Of a stretch of 64,000 nt of DNA, positions 33,450-43,610 are shown piece by piece. Source of the stretch: Doryteuthis pealeii (Eukaryota > Mollusca > Cephalopoda > Myopsida > Loliginidae); contig CM042157.1 in assembly GCA_023376005.1 (NCBI GenBank), positions 91,711,445 through 91,775,444 on the forward strand. The letters run 5' to 3'. The notes beneath the pieces are model-generated. The model saw nothing but the letters and a program-made list of their open reading frames with translations, had not been told where the DNA came from and did not search any database. The position numbers and the translations under genes were made by a program. Within the stretch, counting starts at the first letter, position 1; every line of letters begins with the position of its first letter.

Positions 33450-33625
33450 TACCAACCTTGCCACATGAGCAGGATGTGACACAAGGTCAGTTTTTTTAGC
33501 GGAGTTAAGTTTTGAATTCAGAGTTTTTGTTCCTTTAGACTGGTTGCAATACCAAGGTTAAAGAGACCAGTCTGCTCTACTATTTACCCATGGCTGGAGG
33601 GAGAATAGTTGGAGGGGTTAGGTAA
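33450..33625 (-). repeat. SINE family B, 3' part
   Basis: Minus-strand copy from 'agcaggatgtgacacaagg' to 'tggctggagggagaatagt'. The head is missing. Confidence 0.7.
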
Positions 33626-33684
33626 ATACACAATGTGAAACTGGGAACATGTTACATCCTGGTATACGTTCTCTGAGTAGCTCT

Positions 33685-33815
33685 TTCTGACAGGTCCCAC
33701 ACCACTTTGGCCCTTGCTTAGGCTAGACAGACAGTCAGAGAGGCCCCCTCTGGCCAGTAGAAAAAAATTGAGTTCCCAACAAAGGTTGACATGCTGTAAA
33801 ATCCAACCAAACAAC
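33685..33815 (+). repeat. Dispersed repeat family E, deleted copy
   Basis: The middle 'gtcagagaggccccctc' is joined directly to the 3' end 'gacatgctgtaaaatccaac'. Confidence 0.6.
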
Positions 33816-33860
33816 TAGACTCTAATTCGATTTTTCCAAGAATGCATTTTGGGTAAAGCC

Positions 33861-34173
33861 CAGATATGCTGATAGGTATGTGTCCTACCTCCCTGACACA
33901 CAAAAATCTAAAAGGACGCAGTAAAATCATATCCATGCATCCCAGTGTTTTTCTTTTTTCTTCCTTCACCTTTCCAAATGCATTCCAATACTTTCTTAGA
34001 AATAAATTACACAGGATAGGTTACAAGGTAAGAGTTGAACAGCTTGAGTTGTTTCCCCAGATCATAAAGAAAAACCCTACAATTTATTAATAAAATTTAA
34101 TTGGGACCCATCATTCAAAGCAAATATGTGCCTCCCAGTACGCACTAAATCAAAAAAGCTATCAGCATCACTG
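33861..34173 (-). mobile_element. Miniature DNA transposon with 6-bp target duplication
   Basis: Begins CAGATATGCTGATAGG and ends CTATCAGCATCACTG, so the ends are inverted repeats starting CAG. The flanks are AAAGCC at 33855-33860 and AAAGCC at 34174-34179. Length 313 bp, no coding capacity. CAG ends with a 6-bp duplication fit a hAT-like group, but I infer this from ends only. Confidence 0.75.
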
Positions 34174-34179
34174 AAAGCC

Positions 34180-34342
34180 TATTTATAAAAAACAAGTTCT
34201 CTTGGGTGAAGATAAAAATACTTATTGACCCTTTGATGTAAAGATTTTAAACTTATTAACCTTTCAAGATATGTAAACAATTTTTTACCATGAAAGAAGT
34301 TAGACCTGTTCTGCTTGCAACTATTAGAGTTTTCCCGTGTTT

Positions 34343-34379
<37 letters not shown>

Positions 34380-34624
34380 TTTTGAAATATACGATAGATA
34401 GTCACACTTGGAAGATGCAATGGATTGAACTGAGTATAAGTTGAAATTCCCATCTTTGTTTGCAAAATCACTAGATCATTTGGTGGCCCACCCCTTCACT
34501 CTGAAATATTTTTTCCTTTTTCTCTCTGGTATGATAAGAATGTACTCTTACTCCTTTCATATAAAATGGTATGTAAACTTCAGAAAGGAAAAAAAAAAAA
34601 AAAAAATCTCAATAAACAGGTTTT
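34180..34624. other. No gene seen; long poly-A run
   Basis: A-run of about 27 near 34350-34375. Nothing else recognised. Confidence 0.5.
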
Positions 34625-35083
34625 ATATACAGTAGCATTCCCAGTTGATTTTTATTTTTATTTGAGGTTATTGTTATTTAATCACATTAGTTATATAGAG
34701 CTCTGTAAATGGAGTTCAGAACTGTCTGAATTATGCAAATATCCCCAGTGGTTCAAAAGTTATGAGAGTTTAAAGCCCCGATATTTGGGTGTACAAAAGT
34801 GGACATGATTTTGTTAAAAAAAATATGTCAAATCATGGACCAATTCAAAACAAGAAATTTAGTAATTTCTTTGTTTTTGCAGCAATTTTGGTAAAACTTG
34901 GAATTCATATGTAAAATTGTATATTCTTTCTGAATCTGCACTCAAATTTGATGTATCTCCATGCTGTAACTCATTGTTTGGGGAATAAGAAGTAGGTATA
35001 TCAATGTTTTTTGTTCTTTTTAAAAGTTTACCATGATAAAGATTATTCAACATTTTCCTTTTTAATACGGCATATATACACAT
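34625..35083 (+). repeat. Dispersed repeat M/N, compact copy
   Basis: The left part ('tatagagctctgtaaatgg', 'caaaagttatgagagttta') and right part ('ctgcactcaaatttgatg', 'gaataagaagtaggta') recur as the inverted, much longer segment 58590-60065. On the minus strand a 74-codon frame contains PTSYSPNN and LSADSER, also recognisable in the other copy (PTSYSLNN, LSAESER). Unknown element, possibly once coding. Confidence 0.6.
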
Positions 35084-35164
35084 ATTTAGTATTAATTTAT
35101 ATAAATAATAATACTTTGGACTTGAAAATATATTTTTTAAATATCTGCTATAGTGGAACCTTAA

Positions 35165-35940
35165 CTTAAGAGTTTAATTTGTTCTGTTTGTAACATAATT
35201 CCTGGGTTGCCTACGAATTATGACTAAGTATAATAAAATCTTATTATAATGGAGATTGTTTGCTTTTCTGTCTGTAACCGAAACTATATCACTACTCAAG
35301 TAACAATTCCCTTTGTTATTTACGTCACATTCTCCATGATTTTATTTTTATTTAAACCTCAATTTCTAATAAAATTGTTTTACATTATTAATATTGTTAA
35401 TCATATCTACAAATGAATAATATGCAATTGTATTTATATATACACTAAAATAGCAGTTTACAGTGTGAGCAGGAAGGCTTATTTGAATATTGATATTTTA
35501 ATATCAATATTAATTTTATTATGTGCTTAGTATTATTGATTTCTAACCGTTTGGTTTTATTTTAATGATTATAAGCAAAAATCTCTTCAATGAATCTTAA
35601 ATGAAATCTATTAACATGAAAAAATAACTGTCATTTTATTCTTTACTTCCTCTTTTTAACTAAATACTTAAATTAGAAAAAATAACAAGGAAAGATGGGA
35701 GTGATGGAAGAGTAAGTTTCAGTTGTTCTATTTATCTATTATCCCCCCCTCTGTTTCAAATCTTTTTATCTGCATTCTTATTTAGTTTCATTAGCCTTTC
35801 TAATTTAATACGATATTTTATTACATTAAAACTTAAATACTTGCACCCGGAGGGTGCATATATTTGCTAGTTTAAATAATGGTAAGGTAAATGGAAAGTT
35901 ACTATTAACTGATGTAGAAGTGATTGACAACAAGTTCACC
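35165..35940 (+). repeat. Dispersed repeat H split by Helitron-like copy 4
   Basis: Family H blocks 'gttgcctacgaattatgac' (left) and 'aaggtaaatggaaagttac' (right) are contiguous at 45300-45480. Here they are separated by exactly the 632-bp Helitron-like element. This gives an independent estimate of its boundaries. Confidence 0.65.
35239..35870 (+). mobile_element. Helitron-like non-autonomous element, copy 4
   Basis: A|TCTTATTATAATGG ... GCACCCGGAGGGTGC, ATATATTTG, CTAG|T. The terminal hairpin is perfect: six pairs with a GGA loop and CTAG 9 nt downstream. Length 632 bp. Inserted between A and T in repeat H without target duplication. The 62-codon frame is broken in this copy. Confidence 0.88.
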
Positions 35941-36384
35941 TTCTGCTGACCTAGCTGTTGATTTCTGATTGGCTGAAGGCAAGCGTGAGAAGGGAACTTA
36001 AAGTTAGTTAGATTTTGGTGATTAGCTGAAGAAAGCAGACATGAGGGTCGTCTATTCCCGAGTATACCATCTTCTCACCGATTGGTTAAAACCCTTTTGG
36101 GCTTCAGTTTTAATAAAGATGTCTTTGGAAAACTAAACAAAGTCTTGCTTCATTATCAAAAACAAAGAAATGAGCTCAGACAACCACAGCCCTGAATAAC
36201 AGAAGTTGTATCGACCAGAAGAAGAAATCAACCTAAAGAAAGATGGCTAGTTGATGAAATGGAACCGCACTTAAGAACCCCACTCCCTTTTGTGTGTCAA
36301 AGGGGTATATAACAAATTTCCTTGTATAACAAATCAGTTTTCTTCATTGGAATAAACTGAAATGCTATTAACCCGTTACAGGTT
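35941..36384 (+). other. Promoter-like, possibly LTR-derived segment
   Basis: Contains CCAAT-type motifs ('gattggctgaagg', 'accgattggttaaa'), a TATA-like 'ggggtatataac' near 36302 and 'gaataaac' near 36350. The order suggests an LTR or a promoter fragment. TG...CA ends and a target duplication were not found. Low confidence. Confidence 0.25.
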
Positions 36385-36742
36385 ACTGGATGCAGCGCAG
36401 AGGACCTCCTGAGGGCAATGAATGATAGGGACGGTTGGTGAGAGATTGTCATGTACAAGGTGTGTCAAAAAAGTATCGAGATATTTTGTACTTTTTGACA
36501 CACCTTGTATTCTGAAAAAAAAAGTTTCATTCATTGTTCATTTCAATCTTGGTAAATACAGCTTTAAACTTGGTACTCTTTTGACACACCTTGTATTCTG
36601 AAAAAAAAAAATTAATGATTGGAATGTTATTTTCTTTCATAATCCAAGGTGTGTCAAAAAGTACAAAAAATCTTGATACTTTTTTGACACACCTTGTATA
36701 TACATGTCACTAGTGCGACATGATGATGATGATGATAACACT
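36385..36742 (+). pseudogene. LINE 3' end interrupted by mariner-type miniature elements
   Basis: The LINE tail 'gaggacctcctgagggcaatg' (EDLLRAMNDRD) stops at 'gattgtcatg' (36454) and resumes at 'catgtcactagtgcgacatg' with a (GAT)n tail. Between them (about 36456-36702) lie at least four copies of the terminus 'aaggtgtgtcaaaaaagta' in both orientations, the nested or tandem remains of short mariner-type elements. Confidence 0.65.
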
Positions 36743-36743
36743 T

Positions 36744-37034
36744 TGGGTAATCCTTAACTTGTTCCTCATAAATTCCTACCATAAAATAAACTGAACCCTC
36801 ATTTTATGTCCATGTTTTTGCAATAAATGTTTTATTTTTCTTGCACCCATTATTTTACAATACTGAATATATTTTCTTTACGAGGATATCAAAATAAATA
36901 AATAGAATATATTCAGTATTGTAAAATAACGGATGCAAGAAAAATAAAACATTTATTGCAAAAACATGGACATAAAATGAGGGTTCAGTTTATTTTATAG
37001 TAGGAATTTACGAGGAACAAGTTGAAGATCACCA
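36744..37034. repeat. Palindrome, about 130-bp arms
   Basis: Left arm 36744-36876 and right arm 36904-37034 are reverse complements with few mismatches and a spacer of about 27 bp. It contains no hammerhead-like core. It lies immediately after the LINE (GAT)n tail. A cruciform or recent foldback insertion is possible. Confidence 0.85.
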
Positions 37035-37231
37035 TACTTTGATCTAATATGTTATTCAGATCAGTGATTCTCAACCTTTTTTTTTTTTTTTTTTTTTTTT
37101 TACCTATGGCACTCTTTGATTCCTATTTTAGTATGGTGGACTCTCTGTTTATCCATAGTAATTCAATGTTTAAAAATCCTATTGTGTCTTTATAATTATA
37201 GATCTTTTGCTTGCCTAGACCCCCCCCCCAA

Positions 37232-37264
<33 letters not shown>
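37035..37264. repeat. T-run, A-run and (TA)n
   Basis: Poly-T at about 37078-37100, then C/A runs and a TA run at 37239-37278. No gene. Confidence 0.7.
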
Positions 37265-37278
<14 letters not shown>

Positions 37279-37282
<4 letters not shown>

Positions 37283-37512
37283 TTCAAATCCTGGATAAGG
37301 CTCTTTGCATTTCACATAGCGCTAATACCTCTGGGAAAGGTATGAATTCAACTGCTCTCCGCTCCAGCTATGGGTAAATAGTGTGTCAGACTGGGTTCTA
37401 TAACCTTGGCTAAGTAACCATTCTAGAAGAAGGAAAACTCTGAATTCAACTCCGCTTAAGAAATTAACCTTGTGTCACATCCTGCGGAGAGGTTGGTAAA
37501 TATATATATATA
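37279..37512 (+). repeat. SINE family B between two (TA)n runs
   Basis: From the B box 'gagttcaaatcctgg' through the body to 'ggagaggttggtaaatatat'. The tRNA-like A box is replaced by the upstream TA run. Confidence 0.75.
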
Positions 37513-37875
37513 TATGGTCCCCGGTTGAAGACTATTGGTTTAAATTTTTGTTTACCTCTGTCTTTATTTAATTTTATCTATTTAATTATTTCAGTTAAAA
37601 GTTGAATTTTAATCTTAGAAAGAAAATCAAATTAATTGATTTGGTTGTTTTGTTTTAGGGCATATCAACTCTTTTTGGGTCATTTAATGCTGAATCACAT
37701 TATTTTGATAAACAAAGGACTCGAGTTGTTTACAGTACCTGCTGTTGCTTAAGTGGTAACCCAATTAAGTATTGGAACAGGTTCATCACTGCTTAACTAT
37801 GGTGATCTTGTGGGGGCTGGTACTTTCAGTATGAATTGACCATGGTGTGTGTGTGTGTGTGTACATTCGAGGATG

Positions 37876-37924
<49 letters not shown>

Positions 37925-38624
37925 AAGTCTGTGTTTGGGGTTGTGTGTGTTCATCACTGCTTAACTATGGGGATCTAGTGGGAACTGTTGCTTTCAGTGA
38001 GACTTGACTGTAATCAAATTAGTTGGGCGAGGTTAATTAAAACTTTTTCTTAGCCTTGACATTACCAGCTCACCTTGCTTATTGCATTTGAACTCTTCTG
38101 TTCATGTGTTTTTTTTTCTTTGTGTAGGTGTGCAGTTTGTGCTGTATGATAAGAATCTGTGGTTTTTGTTTTGTTTGTTTTTTTCTAACTTTTCAAATAC
38201 AGCATTCCATTAGTATTAAAAAAAAAAAAAAAAAAAAGTAAATGTCTATTTAAGAAACAATGGTAAGAAGTAAATACCATGAATCAAGTGCTTGTTGATT
38301 ACAGTAATTATCCTTAGTATGTTAATGGCATTTCCATAATTCTCTTTGTTGGAGTTGCACTCTTCTTTGTTTCTGTGTATAAGAAATATTCTGGCCAAAA
38401 ATAGAACAGTCTAAAAATCATTGTCCAATGCATTTTTATAGTAAAAATCATGGGTTGGTATCGCATAAAATCCAACCAACCCACCAATTGGATGGGATAG
38501 TGGAGAAATGAGTGTTTTGTAGCTGAAAACTGGCTCTATCCAACTGTGTTATGATGCATCCTGTATCTGTTGTTTCTGTGTATCTTTATAATTATATATC
38601 TTTTGCTTGGCTGGACACCCCCCC
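37513..38624. other. No gene supported
   Basis: Contains a minus-strand scrap of family E near 37650, GT and TA runs (37847-37925), an A-run near 38218, and a fragment of the 33-bp unit near 38420. Otherwise unassigned. Confidence 0.45.

Positions 38625-38664
<40 letters not shown>
38625..38664. repeat. (TA)n microsatellite
   Basis: TA run immediately preceding SINE family A; a matching run follows it at 38907-38944. Confidence 0.95.
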
Positions 38665-38666
<2 letters not shown>

Positions 38667-38903
38667 CTCAGTCGGTAGAGCGTTCGGCTAGAAACCACAA
38701 GGTTCCTAGTTTGATACCAGTCCTCGCCAACTCAGCGTTAGAGTAGCACAGGGATCTGTGCGATAAAGTAAGGAGCTGATGGTAGGTGTGACGCTCCACC
38801 TCAGATGCTAAAACAATCTCCTTGGTCTAGCGCTATTGAAAAGGGGATAGACTCCCTCGCTGATTGGCTACCGACTTTAGGCTGCCCCGACGACATTACT
38901 TTA

Positions 38904-38906
<3 letters not shown>
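38665..38906 (+). repeat. tRNA-derived SINE family A flanked by (TA)n
   Basis: Starts inside the A box ('agctcagtcggtagagcg'); B box 'tagtttgataccagtcc'. The body is complete to 'gacgacattactttact'. Lying between two TA runs, it may have inserted into one microsatellite. Confidence 0.8.
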
Positions 38907-38945
<39 letters not shown>

Positions 38946-38948
<3 letters not shown>

Positions 38949-39067
38949 CAAATCCTGGATAAGGCTCTTCGCATTTTACATAGCGCTAATACCCTTGGGA
39001 AAGGTATGAATTAAACTGCTCTCCCCTCCAGCTATGGTAGATAGTAGGTCAGACTGGGTTCTAGCGG
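38946..39067 (+). repeat. SINE family B, middle part
   Basis: From 'gttcaaatcctggataagg' to 'ggtcagactgggttcta'; the 3' third is missing and an LTR-like segment follows. Confidence 0.65.
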
Positions 39068-39432
39068 TGTAGAGATTGTCTGCCCCTGCTGTGATGGACT
39101 TGTGTCCAAAAGGGTTATCTTCCCTTGCTGCTGGTATTTCGCCACTAGGTGACACTACTAGCTGGGTATTTAAACAGCAGCCTAGGAATTTCTCTCTCGC
39201 TGCTCCTCATGGTCTAGCATCCACAAAAGATGGACTAGACGCGCAGTATCTCTGTCCATTAAGTGAAGGGCTTTGCCTCCCAACTATCAGTAAGTGACTG
39301 TCATATTCTTTATGAACTCTTTCGTACTTCCAAACGACTATCTGTTTGTATAATGTTAGGTATGTCATGTTCAACGTGCTCAGACAATAAAGTCTGTATT
39401 GTTATTATGCTGTACTTTTTTGTTCGTATTCA
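39068..39432 (+). mobile_element. Possible solo LTR or LTR-like segment
   Basis: About 365 bp starting TGTAGAG and ending TTCA. It contains a TATA-like 'gggtatttaaaca' near 39164 and a polyadenylation-type 'caataaagtctgt' near 39382 followed by a T-rich stretch. GC content is higher than its surroundings. No target duplication and no matching second LTR were found. The 73-codon frame inside it is unlikely to be a gene. Confidence 0.3.
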
Positions 39433-39454
39433 TTAATTTATATATATATATTTT

Positions 39455-39690
39455 CTCCTAGCGGTTATATGAATATATATATATATCTTATATACAAATA
39501 TATACATATAAATTGTTTTTTCTTTTGGCCAAATACTATACCAATAGATTATTTTTTGTTGGTACAAATATCTTGGTCCTTTCTTTTTTTCAAAAATTTT
39601 TTTCTTCCTGGTTGATGTTTGGTAGTATATTTTTACAATCAAACTTTCTGCTGTTTTTTTTCTCTCCGCAAGGATCTACCAACATGCTTG
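39455..39690 (+). repeat. Composite repeat Q
   Basis: Shares 'ctcctagcggttatatgaa', 'tcttttggccaaatact' and 'gatgtttggtagtata' with 46735-46975 and 51300-51540. In those two places Q directly follows the hammerhead-bearing palindrome, which is absent here. Confidence 0.7.
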
Positions 39691-39904
39691 GTATATTAAA
39701 TTATATATATATATATATATATATGGACTCTCTCGTCGGTTTTCGACACATGAGTGTTCATTCAGTGAACAACCAACACAGTGATTTGTTTATAGTGGTG
39801 AAGCTTGTGTTGGACCATTCCGTACTTTTTGGCTCAGTCGATAGGAAAGAATTGGTGCACAAGAAATGCCACATAACCCAATCAACGACTGACCTCAGGA
39901 ATTT

Positions 39905-39982
39905 ATAATTCAGAGTTTTCCTTCTCCTAGACTGGTTACCTACCCAAGGTTAAAGAGCCCAGTCTGCCCTACTATTTTACCC

Positions 39983-39990
<8 letters not shown>
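39905..39990 (-). repeat. SINE family B fragment
   Basis: Minus-strand body 'gagttttccttctcctaga' to 'acccatatat', ending in (TA)n. Confidence 0.65.
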
Positions 39991-40009
<19 letters not shown>

Positions 40010-40014
<5 letters not shown>

Positions 40015-40750
40015 TCGTTTACTCTGAGCCTTCTAACATATAAGAACCACACATTTATAGAGGCATTTATTTTGGCGTCACACTTTGTAAATTATTCAAC
40101 AGGAAAGAGTCCAATTCTCTATTTCTTTTTTTCCCTAACTAGCACCTGATTATTTTCGATTATACAGTTCTCTTATCTCTATAAAAAAAAAAAAACCCCA
40201 AGGTGACGACTTAATCCAGGGTATCTATCTCTCCCCTGTCACTCCTCCATCCCTCTCTCTTTCCTCGTCGCTCCATCCCTCTCTCCATCTTGTATGCATA
40301 CACACACACATATATACATGCACATAGTAGATTTTGGTAAATTGGGTCACTGACTAAGCAGGCATCTGTTTTATTTGGGGGGGGGGGGGTAGGGGTTCAC
40401 TTCTTTTTGGCCACCAAGCTCGTTAATGGGTCTTTTATTAGACAACCATGGTACCGTTCTGGTTTCTTATGGCTGACCGATTCCTTGCACACTTGGCTTC
40501 AGTCAGCTATCTCACACACACACACACACACACATACACACAGGTTGTTGACGTAAGCCAAATTTCTGTACAAGAAAAAAAAATCTATATTAGAGCAATG
40601 TCTGATAGAATGATCAGATTACAGAAAATTTTTTTTCTTAATCATTTTGTCCAGTTTTTTCACAGGGTTATTTCATGCCTAGAGGTTAGGGAATTCTGTT
40701 CATTGTACAGGGGGATCCGAAACACTTGTCACCAATACATTATATATATA
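40010..40750. other. No gene supported
   Basis: Contains a G-run near 40378-40390, CA repeats near 40515-40545 and CT-rich words. Nothing recognised as coding. Confidence 0.45.
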
Positions 40751-40758
40751 TATATATA

Positions 40759-41270
40759 CAAGGGTGAGTCAAAAAGTAATGCAATTTTTCTTTATAAAAC
40801 TAAGGCCTACATTGAGACCCTAATGACGCTCAGAGCAAGAATCCAATGATTAAGACCCAACTTGCGAATTGATGATGTTCTCCTTCTGCATGACAATGCT
40901 TGACCACACACAAGGGAGAGAACCATTTGGGTAGACAACTTTTCTGCATCCTCCACCAGATTTAGCGCCTTCAGACTATCATCTCTTCAGGCCCATGAAA
41001 GAGGATTTGTGAGGCAAACATTATTCCAGTGACGAGGAAGTGGAATCTGTAGTGAAGAAGTGGCTCAAAGAACAGTCAACAGAATTTTATGGGGCAGGGA
41101 TACGTGCTTTCATTCAAAGGTGGAACATTGATATTGAGAGAAATGGTGATTGTGGAGAAGTAGAGATGTGATCCACAGAGGACCAGTTTCATTTTGATGT
41201 ATGATACTGTTCCTGTGTTGGTAATTATACCTGTCCTAAACAAAATAGCATTACTTTTGATACACCCTCG
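40759..41270 (+). mobile_element. Decayed mariner transposon, internally deleted
   Basis: TA flanks at both ends (40757-40758 and 41271-41272). The terminal inverted repeats are 'caagggtgagtcaaaaagta' and, reversed, 'cgagggtgtatcaaaagta'. The interior reads in broken frames: VLLLHDNA (the mariner HDNA motif with a catalytic Asp), then DLAPSDYHLF, then KKWLKEQSTEFYGAGI. Stops and frameshifts are present and the N-terminal half, including the DNA-binding region, is deleted. Dead transposase of the mariner (DD34D) type. Confidence 0.85.
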
Positions 41271-41272
41271 TA

Positions 41273-41609
41273 GTATTGCCATCCACATACATTCCTGTTT
41301 TGCCATTTGACAACTTATCAGTGCGGCTAGACAAGGCAGGCTGCTTCAAGGTCAGGACCTAAACTTGACCAATTTGTTGTCAGTTTTACCACTGTGCCAT
41401 CTACACAGCCCACTTTTGAGAAAGGGAATTTACTGATATAAACATATAAGGCTACTAGGAGCACTCTATCCATTAAGGAGAGCTATGCAATTTTTATGTT
41501 ATTAGAAGCCGTTTTTGCATTACATCTTACAATATTTGGACGGTTTAATTTTTACCCAGATGGTGTTGCAAGATGATAACGGATATACGATACACGAATA
41601 TTAATGTAT
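41273..41609. other. No feature recognised
   Basis: Part of 41330-41420 resembles a tRNA-like or family D scrap; not assignable. Confidence 0.35.
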
Positions 41610-41615
41610 AGATGA

Positions 41616-41902
41616 CAGTGATGCTGATAGCTTTTTGATTTGGTGCATCCTGGGATGCACATATTTGCTTTGAATGAGTCCCGGAAAAATTTATGGCTCC
41701 CAACTAAAGCTGTCTAACTCCTACCTTGTAACCTATCCTGTGTAATTTATTTCTAAGAAACTATTGAAATGTATTTAGAGTTAGCTTGAAATGGTGAGGG
41801 AAGAAAAAAGAAAAACACTAGAATGCATGGATATGATTTTACTGTGTCCTTTTAGACTTTTGTGTGTCAGGGACGCAGGACACATACCTATCAGCATTTC
41901 TG
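41616..41902 (+). mobile_element. Miniature DNA transposon with 6-bp target duplication
   Basis: Begins CAGTGATGCTGATAGC and ends CCTATCAGCATTTCTG. The flanks are AGATGA at 41610-41615 and AGATGA at 41903-41908. Length 287 bp. This is the second locus with an exact 6-bp duplication in this family. No transposase; it presumably depends on an autonomous relative elsewhere. Confidence 0.8.
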
Positions 41903-41908
41903 AGATGA

Positions 41909-42093
41909 CCATTATTCCTTTCAAACGTTGCTTTTCTGTCTTGGATAACATCATGTTACTGATATTTTGTTCCTGGGAGAATGTGTTATTTCTTAATTGC
42001 TTATATTGTAAAAATATACAAAATGGCCATTATTCCCTCAAACTTCAAGGTAAGTGTTGACTAGTCAATCGGTTGAATATTATTGTGCCTCTA

Positions 42094-42132
<39 letters not shown>

Positions 42133-42147
42133 TACGTTTATGAAAGG
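41909..42147. other. Unassigned DNA with a (TA)n run
   Basis: TA run at 42094-42125, otherwise nothing recognised. Confidence 0.5.
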
Positions 42148-42400
42148 GGCCGGGTTAGCTCAGAGCGTTCGGCTAGAAACCACAAGGTTCCTAGATCTGT
42201 GTGGTAAAGTAAGGCTACAGTTCTGGAACTCAAGGAGTGTATGCTGTCCTCATTCATTGCTATTACTCCCAGGTTCACTCTAACCTGGTTAGGGTCCCAT
42301 CTGTGGGTCAAATAGATCTGTTTGGAAATTATTTGTATTTGATAGGAATACTTAATACCATATAACTGTTTGCAAATTTTTTGTATTAAGTATAGTTAAA
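42148..42400 (+). repeat. SINE A fragment fused to family E and 102-bp-family unit
   Basis: The SINE A head (42148-42213, with internal deletions) runs into family E ('ctacagttctggaactcaa') and then a unit of the 102-bp family. The E-to-unit junction is the same as at 24.8 kb, so these two belong to one element. Confidence 0.6.
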
Positions 42401-42663
42401 GGGCCGGGTTAGCTCAGTTGGTAGAGCATTCGGCTAGAAATCACAAGGTTCCTAGTTTGATACCGGTCCTCACCGACTCAGCGTTATGAGTAGCACAGGG
42501 ATCTGTGCGGTAAAGTAAGGAGCTGATGGTAGGTGTGGCGCTCCACCTCAGATGCTAAAACAATCTCCTTGTTCTAGCGTTATTGAAAAGGGGATAGACT
42601 CCCACGCTGACTGGCTGATACCGACTTTAGGCCGCCCCGTCGACTTTACTACTTTTTACTTTA
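42400..42663 (+). repeat. tRNA-derived SINE family A, full copy
   Basis: Starts aagggccgggttagctcag; A box and B box ('tagtttgataccggtcc') are readable. The body ends 'gccgccccgtcgactttac'. Nearly complete and little diverged from 30487-30740. Confidence 0.85.
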
Positions 42664-43350
42664 CGTTTATGAAAATAGGTTTGACTTAACTGAGAAAGCA
42701 AAAATCTAGTGAGTTACAATTTTGACAGTCAATAAAAATAATTAACCAAATAATTCATAATTATGAATGAATATAAAAGTGCTCAATACGGTTGTAGAGC
42801 TGGTTTATGTGTTTTATTTCTTATTTGCTTATGTTGTAAAAGTTTAGAAATTGGCAATTATTCCCTTGAAACTTTTCTGCCCTGGATAATGAAATTTAGG
42901 AATTAACCTACATTCTATGTAAAAACAGCAAATTTGCACATTTTAATTTACATACGGTTTGAATAAAACAACATATGAATAAAAATTGACATGTATTTAT
43001 ACTCAAGTTATACAAAAACGAATAAAAATATTTAGTGGTAGTTTTTTTAATTTGTTTTTTTTTAAAGATTTTTTTAAATTTATTTATTTGCAACTGTAAT
43101 GTAAGTGACTTTCACATATCAAGTTCCAATTTTAGTTTCCCATCGTGTTTTCATTATACGCTCCTTGATAGCAGCATTTAAAGTCCAGTATATTTTGGTG
43201 GAAGCACTTTGCCTGGATCCTCTGAGTATGTTCCCATATTCTTCTTGAATTTATCAAGATGAGTGTCAAAGATATGGACTTTCAGGAATATCCTGTTGTC
43301 CATTTTAGGAACGTTCCGGAAAATAAATGAATTTGGAAATTTCATTACTC
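42664..43350. other. No gene supported
   Basis: The part near 42700-42810 shares 'ttaaccaaataa' and 'gtgctcaata' with 10.3 kb, a trace of the hammerhead-bearing repeat. The remainder is unassigned. Confidence 0.4.
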
Positions 43351-43354
43351 AGCC

Positions 43355-43610
43355 AGTGAGGCTGATAGCTTTTTGATTTAGTGCGTCCTGGGATGCACAT
43401 ATTTACCTTGAATGAGTCCTCGGGAAAATTTATGGGCCCCAATTAACTAACTCCTACCTTGTAACCCATCCTGCGTAATTCATTTCTAAGAAACTATTGA
43501 AATGTATTTACAGTTAGCTTGAAATGGTGGGGGAAGAAAAAAGAAAAACACTGGGTCACATGGATATGATTTTACTGCATCCTTTTAGATTTTTGTGCAT
43601 CAGTTTTGAC
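43355..43610 (+). mobile_element. Miniature CAG-ended transposon, 3'-truncated
   Basis: Starts cagtgaggctgatagcttt and follows the family to 'gatttttgtgcatcag'; the right end is missing. Confidence 0.65.

Noticed and set aside
39513..39908. 131-codon open frame
   Set aside because: It crosses repeat Q and a (TA)n run, so it is a composite of repeats.
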